A DNA stretch of 64,000 bases, taken from assembly GCF_026153205.1 (NCBI RefSeq), contig NZ_JAPFBW010000001.1:340380-404379 (forward strand). The letters are read 5' to 3'. A model generated the notes under the pieces. The model was not told the origin of the DNA, ran no database searches, and saw only the letters and a list, made by a program, of their open reading frames with translations. A program made the translations under genes and the position numbers. Positions within the stretch are counted from its first letter, which is position 1. Each line of letters opens with the position of its first letter. Positions 18,552 through 27,599 of the stretch are shown here, piece after piece. Source of the stretch: Aquabacterium sp. A7-Y (GTDB taxonomy: Bacteria; Pseudomonadota; Gammaproteobacteria; Burkholderiales; Burkholderiaceae_C).

Positions 18552-19268
18552 TCATCGCGCCAGCTGGCGCCACAGCTGCTCGAAGTGCTCGGAGAACCGG
18601 TGCAGCAGCGCCGGGTCGTTGCACAGCACCACGTTCTCCTCGTTCTCCAGGCAGGCGCTGCGGGTCCAGTTGTAGCTGCCGTTGATCAGCCGGGCCGCGT
18701 CGAAGATCGCGTACTTGTGGTGCATGTGGGCGGCGCTGCGGTCCACCGCGACCGCGATGCCGGCCTCGCGCAGCCGGCCGATGTCGCTGCCGCGGTCGTA
18801 TTCCTTCTCGTTGTCGGTGATCAGGCGCACCGCGACACCGCGGCGGTGGGCCGCCAGCACCTCCTCGCTGATGCGGTCGTCCGAGAGCGTGAAGACGCAG
18901 ATGTCGATGCGGCGCCGTGCCGAGCGCAGCTGGCCGACGATGGCGTGCAGGCAGTCCTCGCCGGGGCTGAAGCAGGCCTGGGCGGTCACGCTGCCGGCCG
19001 GCGCGCGGGCGACGTCGAGCGCGCGCACCACACCGTCCAGCCACTTGACCAGGGCCTGCTGGGCGGGGTCGGGCAGGCGCTCGCGCACCAGCTCGAAGGC
19101 GCGGTTGCGCAGCTGGCGCAGGCCGTCCTCGGGCGGCGAGGCCTGACGCAGCGCCTGGGTCAGCGAGCGTTTTTCCTCATCGCTCAGGCGTTCGTCGGCG
19201 ATGCTTGCCGCCAAGGCATCGAGCAGGGCCGGCAAGCCGGGGGTATCGGGTGTGTCGGGACGGGTCAT
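18552..19268 (-). CDS. Phospholipase D-like domain protein (single HKD motif)
   Basis: This is a 238-residue protein. Residues 1-90 are helical and unassigned. Residues 95-235 form a PLD-like domain with one HKD motif (His183, Lys185, Asp190 in HHKYAIFD), followed by NGSYNWT. One-motif PLD proteins such as Nuc and the mitochondrial Zucchini type act as homodimers and cleave nucleic acid or phospholipid phosphodiesters. There is no signal peptide, so it is cytoplasmic. It begins four bases after the stop of the 1742-residue ATPase, so the two are probably translated together. The small size and the tight link to an ATPase annotated as a DNA-repair protein favour a nuclease role, by inference. 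Confidence 0.88.
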   Translation of the reverse strand: MTRPDTPDTPGLPALLDALAASIADERLSDEEKRSLTQALRQASPPEDGLRQLRNRAFELVRERLPDPAQQALVKWLDGVVRALDVARAPAGSVTAQACFSPGEDCLHAIVGQLRSARRRIDICVFTLSDDRISEEVLAAHRRGVAVRLITDNEKEYDRGSDIGRLREAGIAVAVDRSAAHMHHKYAIFDAARLINGSYNWTRSACLENEENVVLCNDPALLHRFSEHFEQLWRQLAR

Positions 19269-19272
19269 GGGC

Positions 19273-22200
19273 TCAGGACTCCTCGGTCTCGTGGCGGGCG
19301 GCGCCGGGCCCTTCGGTGGGTACCAGCGACTGCAGCTGGGCCGTGATACGCCCCATCTCGTCCCACACCGGGTGCTCGGGCGACAGCCGCGGCTGGGTGG
19401 TGCGGATCAGCGAGACCAGCACCCGGTGCTGGGTCGAGGCCATGTCCATCACCATCTGCGCCAGCTTGCCCAGCTCCGGCACTTCGCTGCCGGCAGCGAC
19501 CGGGCCGGGCGGCTGCAGCCGCTCGACCGCCTGGGCCACGTCCAGCAGGCCCGCGGCGATGCGGGTGCCGGTGTCGCCCGTGTCCGCGCCGAGCTTGCGG
19601 CGCTTGACGAACTCCTCGCAGATGGCCTGCCAGCGCGCCGACTCCTCGGCGCTCGGGCGGCCCAGCAGCTGGGCCAGCTTGAGCAGGTTCTCCTCGGCGC
19701 CGGTGGTCAGGGTCTGGGCCTCGCCGCGGTAGTGGTCGCGCAGCAGCGCGTCGAGCTCGTCTTCGTGCATCAGCGGCGTGATGCGCGCCGCCAGCTTGCT
19801 CATGTTGCGGTAGCTGCCTTGCAGCTTGAAGGCCGGCTCGGTGCGGTAGGCATCGTGCTGGGCGGCCGACTCGATGTAGGCCAGGTTGACCTTGAGCAGC
19901 AGGTCGCGGGCGCGGAACAGGCGTTGCATCAAGGCCTTCAGCTCTTCCAGCTCGGCGCCGCTGTAGGCATGCGAAAAAGCGCTCGGCGCCACCTCCTCAC
20001 CCTGCGCCAGGCGCACCAGCAGCTGCACGTCCCGCGGATCGCGCGAGGCCAGCGGCAGCAGCGCGGGGCTGGCGGTCAGGCTGTTCTCGATGTAGGACAG
20101 CGCGAACAGCGCCTCGCGCCCCGACAGCACGTCGCCGAGGTTGTAGATGTCGGCGCGGTTGGCCAGCATGTCGGGGATCTTGAAGACCTCGCCCGACTCG
20201 GTATAGGGGTTGCCGGCCATCACGATGGCAAAACGCTTGCCGCGCAGGTCGTAGCTGCGCGTCTCGCCGTTCCACACACCCTCGATGCGCCGCGTGCCGT
20301 CGGCCAGCGCGATGAACTTCTGCAGGAACTCCGCGCTGGTGTGCTGGATGTCGTCCAGGTACAGCATCACGTTGTTGCCCATCGCCAGGCCGAGGTTGAG
20401 TTTCTCGAGCTCCTGGCGCGCGGCGCTGTTGGGCGCGGCGGCGGGGTCGATCGACCTCACCTCGTGGCCCAGCGCCGGGCAGTTGATGCGCACGAAGATC
20501 TGGCCGAGCCGGTCGGCCACGTACTCCATCAAGGTCGTCTTGCCATAGCCCGGCGGCGAGATCAGCAGCAGCAGGCCCATGCGGTCGGTCCGGTTGCCTT
20601 CGCCGCTGGCGCCGATCTGCTTGGCCAGGTTCTCGCCGACGATGGGCAGGTAGACCTCGTCGATCAGCCGGTTGCGCACGAAACTCGACAGCGGCCGGGC
20701 CTGGAACTGGGTCAGCCGCAGGCGCGCCTTCTCGGCGTGCAGCAACTCGGCGCGCAAGGACTGCAAGGCCTCGAAGGCGGGCACCACCGAGGCCTGGTGG
20801 TGCAGGAAGCGGCGCCAGAAGTCGTTGAGGTTGAGTGCCATCGCGCCGCCGGCGACACGCGGGTGCTCGGCCAGCAGGCCCTCGACACGCCGGTCCAGCG
20901 TGGCGTTGACACGCTGCCGCGGGCCGGGGACGGCCAGCAGGGCGGCGGCGTCGTCGGCCCAGGTGGTGGCTTCGGGCGCGTGAGCGCCGGCATAGGCGCG
21001 CACCCAGCTCGACGCGAGGCGCCAGCGCTCGGGCGGCGGGGCGGCTTCCAGGTCGCGCTGCAGTTCGCTCCAGCGGCCCTTGCGCTCCAGCTCGCGCACC
21101 AGGGCCTGGGCCAGATCCTCGCCGGCGCCGGAGACCACCCAGGCCTCGCCGCCGCGCTCGCCCGCGAGCTGCCGCACCAGGTAGGCGGCGGCCTGTTCGG
21201 GAACGCCGGCGCAAGGTTCATCGCCGCGGCCGGTCGCGCCCGGCAGGAAGAAGTCGCGGGCGAAGGCACTCAGGGCACGGGCGGTGTCGTGCTCCAGCTG
21301 TTCCAGCGCCTGGCGGCTGCCGAACAAGGCCTGCATCTGCATCGCGGCGCGGGCCTGCCGCAGCAGCGCCTCGCGCTCCGCGACAAAACGGCCCGACTGC
21401 CAGTAGAGCAGGGCCAGCGCCCGCTCGGCCGGGCCGAAGGCCAGCAGCCCGGCCTCGGCCTGCATGGCCGCCAGCGTCGCCAGCAGGCGGCTCGCGTCCT
21501 CGTCGTGCACGCCTTTCTGGTAGCCCTCCTGGTAGCGCGGCGCGGCGAAGCGGCGCACGTGCTCCAGCAGCGCCGCGCGGCCCTCCGGGCCTTCGGCGAC
21601 CCGCCGCATCAGCTCGTCCCAGGCCAGCTCGGTGTGCCCCTCCTGCACCGCGCGCAGCATCAGGCCGGCCAGGTATTCGGCGCGCGACAGGACCTCGGTC
21701 TCCGACACCAGGGCCTGGTTCCAGCAGGATCGCAGCGCGGCCAGCCGCTCGTCGTGCAGCGGCGCGAGGTAGTCGGTGCCGGTGATGTGCCAGGCCAGAG
21801 CGCCGTCGTGCGGCACCAGGGTCAGGTCCAGCGGCTGGCGGTTGATCGTGAAGGCGTGGCGGCCGAAACGCAGCGTGTTGCCGTCGTCGGCGACCAGGTC
21901 ACGCTGGTCGCGCACCGCGCGCACGGCCTGGTCGCGGGCCGTCTTCAGCCGGGTGTCGAGATCGTCCGCGGCGACCGCCGCGCCCAGCGTGCGCAGATCG
22001 TCGATGAGCTTGCGCAGCTTGGCGACCAGCGGGTCGGCCGCGAAAAAGCTGTGCACCTCGTTCAGCTCGGCCATGCGCGCCACGCGGCGCGGCACGCCGT
22101 CGAGGATGCGCGAACCGGCCTCGACGATGGCCTGGGCGCGCCGCTGGCGGGCGTCGGCCAGGCTCTGGCGGCGCGCCGAGAAGGCCTCGTAGACGGCCTC

Positions 22201-24501
22201 GCGCTTGGCGGTGATGTCGGCCAGGAAGTGGTCCTGCTCGGCAAAGCGGCCTTCGAGCTCTTCCAGCTGCGCCAGCAGGCGCGTCAGCGCCTCGTCGCAC
22301 TTCTCGGGGCTGTCGGCGATGCCGAGCGCGTTCTCGACCGCCTGGCCGAACAGCTTGAACTGGGCGCCGAACTCGGCCGCCGCCTCGGTCGCCCCAAGCG
22401 CCTTGCGGCGCTGGCGGGCCTCGGCGCGCAGGCGGTTGATCTCGGCATAGACCAGCGCGATGCGGTCGAGCACCGAGGTGCGGATGACCGCGTCGCCGCC
22501 GGGCAGGCTGCCCAGCTGCTCGGTCAGCAGGTCCAGCCCGGCCGCGCTCTCGTCCAGCTGCTGCAGCACGCGGTCCAGGGCCGGCGTGGTGTGCGACTGG
22601 GCCGACTCGGCCGCCAGCCTGTCCAGGCTCTTGCGGTGGCTGTCGAAGGCCTGCTCGCCGGCCAGGAACTGCAGCGCGCGCTCGCCGACCCGCTGTTGTT
22701 CGGCCTGCAGCTCGGCATCCATCGCGGCCAGCCGCGGCAGATCGGCGTAGCGCAGCTCCTTGAGCGCCTGCAGCTGGCCGCGCCGCTCGCGCAGCCGGTG
22801 CAGCGCGCGCACGAACTCGTCCGGCGTGCGCCACAGGGTGCTGGCGATGTCGGTCGCGAGCGCACGCTGCTCGGCTTCGGCGCGCGCCAGGGCCTGCGCG
22901 GTCTCGCGGCGGATGCTCTCGACCTTCTCGAACTCGGCCAGGGTGGCGCGGGCGCCGTCGGCGATCCGGCGCAGCTCGACCGCCACGCCGCCGGCCTCGG
23001 GCGCATCCAGCCAGAAGTGGGCGTCGGCCACCCGGCTGCACTGGCGGATCAGGTCTTCGTAGGCGGCCCGGGTCGGCACCTGCTCGCGCACCGCGCGCGC
23101 GATGCCGGACAGGTCCGAGACGCCGCGCACCAGCTCGGCATTGCCGATGCGGCCGAAAAAGCCGCCGCTGGCCGGCTGGGTGCTGGCGTGCTCCTCGCTC
23201 GCGAAGGGCGTCTGCCACAGCTGCATCGGGTGCACCCGGGTGGGCTCGCCGCGGTCGGCCTGGAACACCAGGATGCGGCCGTCGGGGAAACGGGCATAGC
23301 CGTTGGCGACGATGGGCGCGCCCAGGGTCTTGTCGATCAGGTTGTAGGTGAACAGCGCATAGTGGCCCGAGCCCGGCTCGTAGAAGACGTAGAGCACGTC
23401 CTCGCCGTTGGGCGAACGCAGGCTGCGCTTGAAGCGCAGCGCCGTGACGATCTCGCCGGGCAGCTCGAAGCGCTTGTACTCGCCGGACTGCAGGTAGTAG
23501 CCGCCGGGGAACACGATGCCGTGGTCCTCGGGCAGCTGCACGCAGGAGCCGCCGATCGCGTCGATGCGCTCGACCTTCTGCGTGCGGATGTTGTAGACCA
23601 GGTAGCGGAGCGCAGTCTCGCGGTAGGGCTTGATGCGCAGCAGGATCAGCTGGCCCAGCCGCGCGTAGGCGATCTCGGCGTCGGTGAGCGACTGGTGTTT
23701 GTCCTCGACCGGCTCGCTGTAGATGCCGAGGCCGGTCTCGGTGTTGTTCTCGATCTTGACCGTGAGGTCGCCGCCGACGGTTTCGACGAACACGGTGTCC
23801 AGGATGTTGACATGCGGGTGCTTGCCGCCGACATGGTCCTCGCGGCGTGTCGCCGTCCACTCGAAGTCGTGGCTGGGTGGCAGGGCGATGTCGCGCTCGC
23901 CGCGGTTGTCGAGGTAGGCGACGCTGCCGTCGCGGGCGATGCTCCAGCGGAACACGCGCACGTCGTGCAGCTGCTGGCCGATCTGGAAGGACGCGAGCAG
24001 CTTGTCGGCCGTCACTCTCAGCTGCAGCAGCGTGGCCTGCTTGTAGTAGGCGTAGAGCTCGCGGAAGTCGGCCGTGAAGCGCGCATCGTCGAGGAAGCTG
24101 CCGACCAGCGGCAGCGGTTCCAGCTCGTCGGCGCCGTCGTGCTCGGCGAGCCGGTAGAGCGCGAACACGTCGCCGACCGAGGTTTCGCGACGCAGCCCGA
24201 TGTAGACGTTGTAGCCGAACAGCAGCTGTCCGCCGATGCGCACGATGTCGCGCGCGACGCAGTTGTTCTCGGTGCGCGCCAGCGTGCGCAGCACCAGCGC
24301 CTGGTCCGAGCGGCCGAAGGCGGCCAGGCGCGCCTCGTTGAGCGCCTGCGTCTTGGCGTGCAAGGCCTCGCCCTGCACCGCGAGGCGCTTTTTCAGCAGC
24401 TCGTAGCTGCCGCTGTCGGCCACCAGGGCCTCGCTCAAGGCCGCGCCGTCGCTGGCGTCAGCGGGGCCTGGGGTCGTGGATGCCGCGGCGGTGTTCTCCA
24501 T
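19273..24501 (-). CDS. Giant DNA-repair-type AAA ATPase (DUF3686)
   Basis: This is a 1742-residue protein matching the family annotated as 'DNA repair ATPase' (DUF3686), which normally has this length. The N-terminal about 470 residues are mostly beta (for example VARDIVRIGGQLLFGYNVYIG), followed by a long helical, coiled-coil stretch (about 490-850). An AAA module follows, with Walker A GYGKTT (Lys1321), Walker B in NNVMLYLDDIQHT, and a sensor-like IVMAGNPYTESGE. The C-terminal 300 residues are helical. It begins 18 bases after the flotillin gene and is followed four bases later by the PLD-like gene. The 'DNA repair' label is historical and not tested by anything visible here. A remodelling ATPase acting near flotillin membranes is an alternative. 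Confidence 0.85.
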   Translation of the reverse strand: MENTAAASTTPGPADASDGAALSEALVADSGSYELLKKRLAVQGEALHAKTQALNEARLAAFGRSDQALVLRTLARTENNCVARDIVRIGGQLLFGYNVYIGLRRETSVGDVFALYRLAEHDGADELEPLPLVGSFLDDARFTADFRELYAYYKQATLLQLRVTADKLLASFQIGQQLHDVRVFRWSIARDGSVAYLDNRGERDIALPPSHDFEWTATRREDHVGGKHPHVNILDTVFVETVGGDLTVKIENNTETGLGIYSEPVEDKHQSLTDAEIAYARLGQLILLRIKPYRETALRYLVYNIRTQKVERIDAIGGSCVQLPEDHGIVFPGGYYLQSGEYKRFELPGEIVTALRFKRSLRSPNGEDVLYVFYEPGSGHYALFTYNLIDKTLGAPIVANGYARFPDGRILVFQADRGEPTRVHPMQLWQTPFASEEHASTQPASGGFFGRIGNAELVRGVSDLSGIARAVREQVPTRAAYEDLIRQCSRVADAHFWLDAPEAGGVAVELRRIADGARATLAEFEKVESIRRETAQALARAEAEQRALATDIASTLWRTPDEFVRALHRLRERRGQLQALKELRYADLPRLAAMDAELQAEQQRVGERALQFLAGEQAFDSHRKSLDRLAAESAQSHTTPALDRVLQQLDESAAGLDLLTEQLGSLPGGDAVIRTSVLDRIALVYAEINRLRAEARQRRKALGATEAAAEFGAQFKLFGQAVENALGIADSPEKCDEALTRLLAQLEELEGRFAEQDHFLADITAKREAVYEAFSARRQSLADARQRRAQAIVEAGSRILDGVPRRVARMAELNEVHSFFAADPLVAKLRKLIDDLRTLGAAVAADDLDTRLKTARDQAVRAVRDQRDLVADDGNTLRFGRHAFTINRQPLDLTLVPHDGALAWHITGTDYLAPLHDERLAALRSCWNQALVSETEVLSRAEYLAGLMLRAVQEGHTELAWDELMRRVAEGPEGRAALLEHVRRFAAPRYQEGYQKGVHDEDASRLLATLAAMQAEAGLLAFGPAERALALLYWQSGRFVAEREALLRQARAAMQMQALFGSRQALEQLEHDTARALSAFARDFFLPGATGRGDEPCAGVPEQAAAYLVRQLAGERGGEAWVVSGAGEDLAQALVRELERKGRWSELQRDLEAAPPPERWRLASSWVRAYAGAHAPEATTWADDAAALLAVPGPRQRVNATLDRRVEGLLAEHPRVAGGAMALNLNDFWRRFLHHQASVVPAFEALQSLRAELLHAEKARLRLTQFQARPLSSFVRNRLIDEVYLPIVGENLAKQIGASGEGNRTDRMGLLLLISPPGYGKTTLMEYVADRLGQIFVRINCPALGHEVRSIDPAAAPNSAARQELEKLNLGLAMGNNVMLYLDDIQHTSAEFLQKFIALADGTRRIEGVWNGETRSYDLRGKRFAIVMAGNPYTESGEVFKIPDMLANRADIYNLGDVLSGREALFALSYIENSLTASPALLPLASRDPRDVQLLVRLAQGEEVAPSAFSHAYSGAELEELKALMQRLFRARDLLLKVNLAYIESAAQHDAYRTEPAFKLQGSYRNMSKLAARITPLMHEDELDALLRDHYRGEAQTLTTGAEENLLKLAQLLGRPSAEESARWQAICEEFVKRRKLGADTGDTGTRIAAGLLDVAQAVERLQPPGPVAAGSEVPELGKLAQMVMDMASTQHRVLVSLIRTTQPRLSPEHPVWDEMGRITAQLQSLVPTEGPGAARHETEES

Positions 24502-24519
24502 GGTGGGCAGCCGGCCTCG

Positions 24520-26727
24520 TCACTGGCCGCCGGTCTTGTCCGGCAGGCCCAGCGGCTGCGACTTCGTCACGCCGGCGATCAGCGTCTGCAGCGCGGCCTT
24601 CTCGCTGTCGCTGCCCTGGGTCATGACGCGGTTCATCAGCCCGGCGATGCTCAGCTTCTGCAGCTCGTCGCTGGACTGGCCCAGTGCACCGATCACGCCC
24701 TTGACGTCGGCCACCACGTCGCGTTCGCCGGCCAGCTGTTCCTTGAACACGGTCTGCAAGGTCTGGCTCTTGGCCACCGTCGCGTCGATGCCCTTGCCGA
24801 CCGACAAGGCCCGCACGAAGCGGTCGAAGTAGTCGCCCTCGCCGCCGACGATGTCGATCTTCGCGTTGCCCAGCGCGGTGGACAGCACCTGCGCCTGGTC
24901 CTTGGCGATGGTGGTCTGGGCCTCCAGCGACTTCAGCACCTCGACATGGTTCTTCTCCAGGCGCATGCGGAATTCCTCGTGCGCGCGGGTTTCCTCGCTC
25001 ATCGCCTTCATGGCCTCGAACTTCTCGCGCAGGCCCTTGGCCTCGGCGTTGAAGCGGGCCTCGACGGTGCGGGCCTCGGCCAGGCCGGCCTTCTCGATCG
25101 CGTCGGCGTCGGCCGCGCGCACCTGCACCTCGGCCAGGCCGAGCTTTTCCTTGCCCTGGGCTTCGGCGTCGAGCTTGGCGCGCAGGCCCTCGGCCTCGGC
25201 CTGGGCGCGCGCCGCGATGACCTGCGCGTCGGCCAGGCCCTTCTTCTCGTTGCCGAGCGCCTCGGCCTCCATCTGCACCCGCAGCGCCTCGGCCGCGGCC
25301 TGCTGCACGCGGGCGTCGACCAGGCCCTGCTTTTCCTTGGCGTCGGCCGTCGCCAGCATGACCTTGGCGGCGGCCAGGCCGGTCGCGGCGACCGTCGCCT
25401 CGGTGCCTTCGGCCTCGCGCTTCTTGGACTCGGCGTCCTTCTCGGCGACCTTGAGCTTGGCCTCGGCCAGGGTCAGTTCCTCGGCGGCCTTGTGGCGGGC
25501 GCGGCGCTCCTGGGCCTCGGCGGCCTTGACCTCGATCAGCAGCTTTTCCTCGGCCTGCGCTTCGGCCAGCACGATGGTGGACTTCTTGGTGCGCTCGGCC
25601 TCGGCCATCACACGCAGCTCCTTGATCGCCTCCTCCTGCTCGGCGACCGTGCGCTCGACCACGATGCGCTCGCGGATCACGTCCGAGATGGCCTTCTTCT
25701 GCACCTCGACGGCCTTTTCCTTCTCGATGCGCTGCAAGGTCACTTCCTTCTCGCGGTCCACCACCTCCAGCTCGCGGGCGCGCGTGACCTTCTCCTCCTC
25801 GATGACCACCGCGCGGCGGCGGTTGTGCTCGGCCACCTCCTTCTCGCGCAGCACGTTCTCCTGCTGCACCGCGACGGCCTGCTCGGCCTGCAGGCGGGCC
25901 AGCTCGGCCTTGGTCTTCTCCTCGGCCTGGATGCGCTGGGTCTCGGCCTCCTCGCGCGCACGCACCGACGCGATCTCCCGGTGCTGCCGCGCCTGGGCGT
26001 CGGCCTGCTGGCGCTCCAGCTCGAGCAGCGCCTCCTGGGTCTGCACGTCCTTCTTCTTGATCTCCATCTCCTCGTTGCGGCGCAGCTCGTTGGTGCGCAC
26101 GTGCTGGGAGGCGGTCAGCTCGGTGATCTTCTTGATGCCCTGGGCATCGAGGATGTTGTTGGAGTCGAGCTTGTGCACCGGGGTCTGCTCGATGTAGTCG
26201 ATGGCGGTGTCCTCGAGCACATAGCCGTTGAGGTTGGAGGCGATCTCGGCGACGATGGCGTCGCGGAACTTGTCGCGCGCTTCATACAGCTGCACGAAGT
26301 CCATCTTCTTGCCGGCGGTCTTGAGCGCCTCGGAGAACTTGGCCGAGAACAGCTCCTCCAGCGTTTCCGGGTTGGAGGCGCGCTCGCAGCCGATGCTCTG
26401 CGCCACCTTCAACACGTCGGCGTCGAGGTTGTTGACCTTGACGAAAAACTTCACCTTGATGTCGGCGCGGATGTTGTCGGCGCAGATCAGGCCCTCGTTG
26501 CCCATGCGCGTGATCTCGATGGTCTTCAGCGAGATGTCCATCAGCTCGGCCCGGTGGATCACCGGCAGCACCAGGCCGCCGCTGAAGGTGACGACGGTCT
26601 TGTCGCTGGTCTTGTTGATGATCAGCGCATAACCCTGCTCGACCTTGTGATAGAACTTGATGAACATCGCGAACAGGCCAAGCAGCAAGATGGCCAGCGC
26701 GCCGATGGCGAAAAGAATCGGCTCCAT
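24520..26727 (-). CDS. yqiK: Flotillin-family protein, YqiK-like
   Basis: This is a 735-residue flotillin. It has an N-terminal membrane helix (residues 4-24, ILFAIGALAILLLGLFAMF), an SPFH/prohibitin domain (about 25-200), then a long coiled coil rich in Glu-Ala repeats (about 210-610) and a short C-terminal domain. A GGAGAGGA site precedes the ATG. Flotillins oligomerise into scaffolds in ordered membrane patches. The gene lies 67 bases after a YqiJ-like OB-fold membrane protein, the same order as E. coli yqiJ-yqiK. It runs on into the giant ATPase, which suggests that the ATPase and its partners are recruited to flotillin patches; that last step is inference. Confidence 0.93.
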   Translation of the reverse strand: MEPILFAIGALAILLLGLFAMFIKFYHKVEQGYALIINKTSDKTVVTFSGGLVLPVIHRAELMDISLKTIEITRMGNEGLICADNIRADIKVKFFVKVNNLDADVLKVAQSIGCERASNPETLEELFSAKFSEALKTAGKKMDFVQLYEARDKFRDAIVAEIASNLNGYVLEDTAIDYIEQTPVHKLDSNNILDAQGIKKITELTASQHVRTNELRRNEEMEIKKKDVQTQEALLELERQQADAQARQHREIASVRAREEAETQRIQAEEKTKAELARLQAEQAVAVQQENVLREKEVAEHNRRRAVVIEEEKVTRARELEVVDREKEVTLQRIEKEKAVEVQKKAISDVIRERIVVERTVAEQEEAIKELRVMAEAERTKKSTIVLAEAQAEEKLLIEVKAAEAQERRARHKAAEELTLAEAKLKVAEKDAESKKREAEGTEATVAATGLAAAKVMLATADAKEKQGLVDARVQQAAAEALRVQMEAEALGNEKKGLADAQVIAARAQAEAEGLRAKLDAEAQGKEKLGLAEVQVRAADADAIEKAGLAEARTVEARFNAEAKGLREKFEAMKAMSEETRAHEEFRMRLEKNHVEVLKSLEAQTTIAKDQAQVLSTALGNAKIDIVGGEGDYFDRFVRALSVGKGIDATVAKSQTLQTVFKEQLAGERDVVADVKGVIGALGQSSDELQKLSIAGLMNRVMTQGSDSEKAALQTLIAGVTKSQPLGLPDKTGGQ

Positions 26728-26794
26728 GGGGGTCCTCTCCGGTCAGGGGTCTTAAGGTTGAATCGTTGTATCGGCGGGCCCGCGCGGGCCGCCC

Positions 26795-27424
26795 TCAGCT
26801 GTCTTGCCGACCGAGGTCGAGCTCGATGCGGTAGTGGCCGGCGCGGGCGTCGTAGCCGAGGATGCGCGCGTTGGCGCCTTTGGCGAGCCGGTTGGGCGTC
26901 TGTGCCCGCACGTTGATGATGGCGGTGGCGGCGCCGGTTTCGACCTCGGCCTGGCCGAGGCGCTCGTCGACCGTCAGCGTGCGCACGGTGCAGCTGCGGC
27001 CCACCAGCGCCTCCGGGCGGGCGGCCGCGTGGATGGTGAAGAGGCCGCGCAGCGGCCGGATGGCGAGCAGCGTCGCGGGATAGGCGAGCACGAAGCTGCC
27101 GAGCAGCACGCCGGTGCCGGCCAGCCACTGCAGACCGCCGGCTGGCAGCAGCGGCAGCAGCCACATGCCGGCCAGGCAGGAGGCGGTCCAGCTGAACACG
27201 ACCAGCAGGCTGGCGATCAGGGAGACGGGCACGCCGCTCAAGCCGGCGCTCACCAGGAAGCTGGCGACGGCGCCGAGGTCGGCGGCATCACCGTCGATGT
27301 CCAGGCCCGACTCGATGTCGACGAGCCCGACGATGGCGAGCAGCCAATAGACCAGCACGACGCCGAGCAGGGCCGAGCAGATCGCCGTCGGATACCCCGC
27401 GGCGGCTTCCAGGAAACCCGTCAT
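26795..27424 (-). CDS. yqiJ: YqiJ-like membrane protein with C-terminal OB-fold (DUF1449/NfeD-like)
   Basis: This is a 209-residue protein with about four hydrophobic segments (around 10-32, 48-75, 78-100 and 103-125). A soluble C-terminal domain follows from about residue 140, where VGRSCTVRTLTVDERLGQAEVETG looks like the OB-fold of YqiJ/NfeD proteins. Such proteins pair with flotillins and are thought to help membrane recruitment. The ATG at 27424 is chosen because upstream codons are not protein-like and a GGGGGTGAGAGGG purine tract lies before it. It is the first gene of the minus-strand run, behind a strong promoter-like sequence at 27516-27544. Confidence 0.85.
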   Translation of the reverse strand: MTGFLEAAAGYPTAICSALLGVVLVYWLLAIVGLVDIESGLDIDGDAADLGAVASFLVSAGLSGVPVSLIASLLVVFSWTASCLAGMWLLPLLPAGGLQWLAGTGVLLGSFVLAYPATLLAIRPLRGLFTIHAAARPEALVGRSCTVRTLTVDERLGQAEVETGAATAIINVRAQTPNRLAKGANARILGYDARAGHYRIELDLGRQDS

Positions 27425-27515
27425 ATCCCTCTCACCCCCGCCCTTGTTGTCCGGCTTGTCGTTGCGGGTCGCGGCTTGCCGACTGTGTGCAGTACCGCCA
27501 AACCCTGCGCGGCGC

Positions 27516-27544
27516 AGGATAGAAGTGGCGGCCAGGTGTGTCAA
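27516..27544 (-). promoter_or_regulatory. Sigma-70-type promoter for the yqiJ-yqiK-ATPase run
   Basis: Read on the minus strand there is a perfect -35 box TTGACA (27544-27539), a 17-base spacer and a -10 box TATCCT (27521-27516). The ATG of yqiJ lies about 90 bases further on. A GC hairpin, CCCCC-AAGC-GGGGG at 27547-27560, sits immediately upstream of the -35 box. It could be an operator or the weak end of the preceding cyanophycin transcript. Confidence 0.6.
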
Positions 27545-27599
27545 CGCCCCCAAGCGGGGGGTCAAGAAACGCGCCGCGCGGCCGGCGGGGAGCGGGCGT

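Noticed and set aside
19201..26916. A 2571-codon open frame on the plus strand, antisense to the ATPase and flotillin genes
   Set aside because: Its translation is low-complexity (Gln, Arg, Gly, Val-rich) without domains. Long antisense frames are expected opposite GC-rich genes with strong codon bias, and the minus-strand genes have clear domains and ribosome-binding sites.
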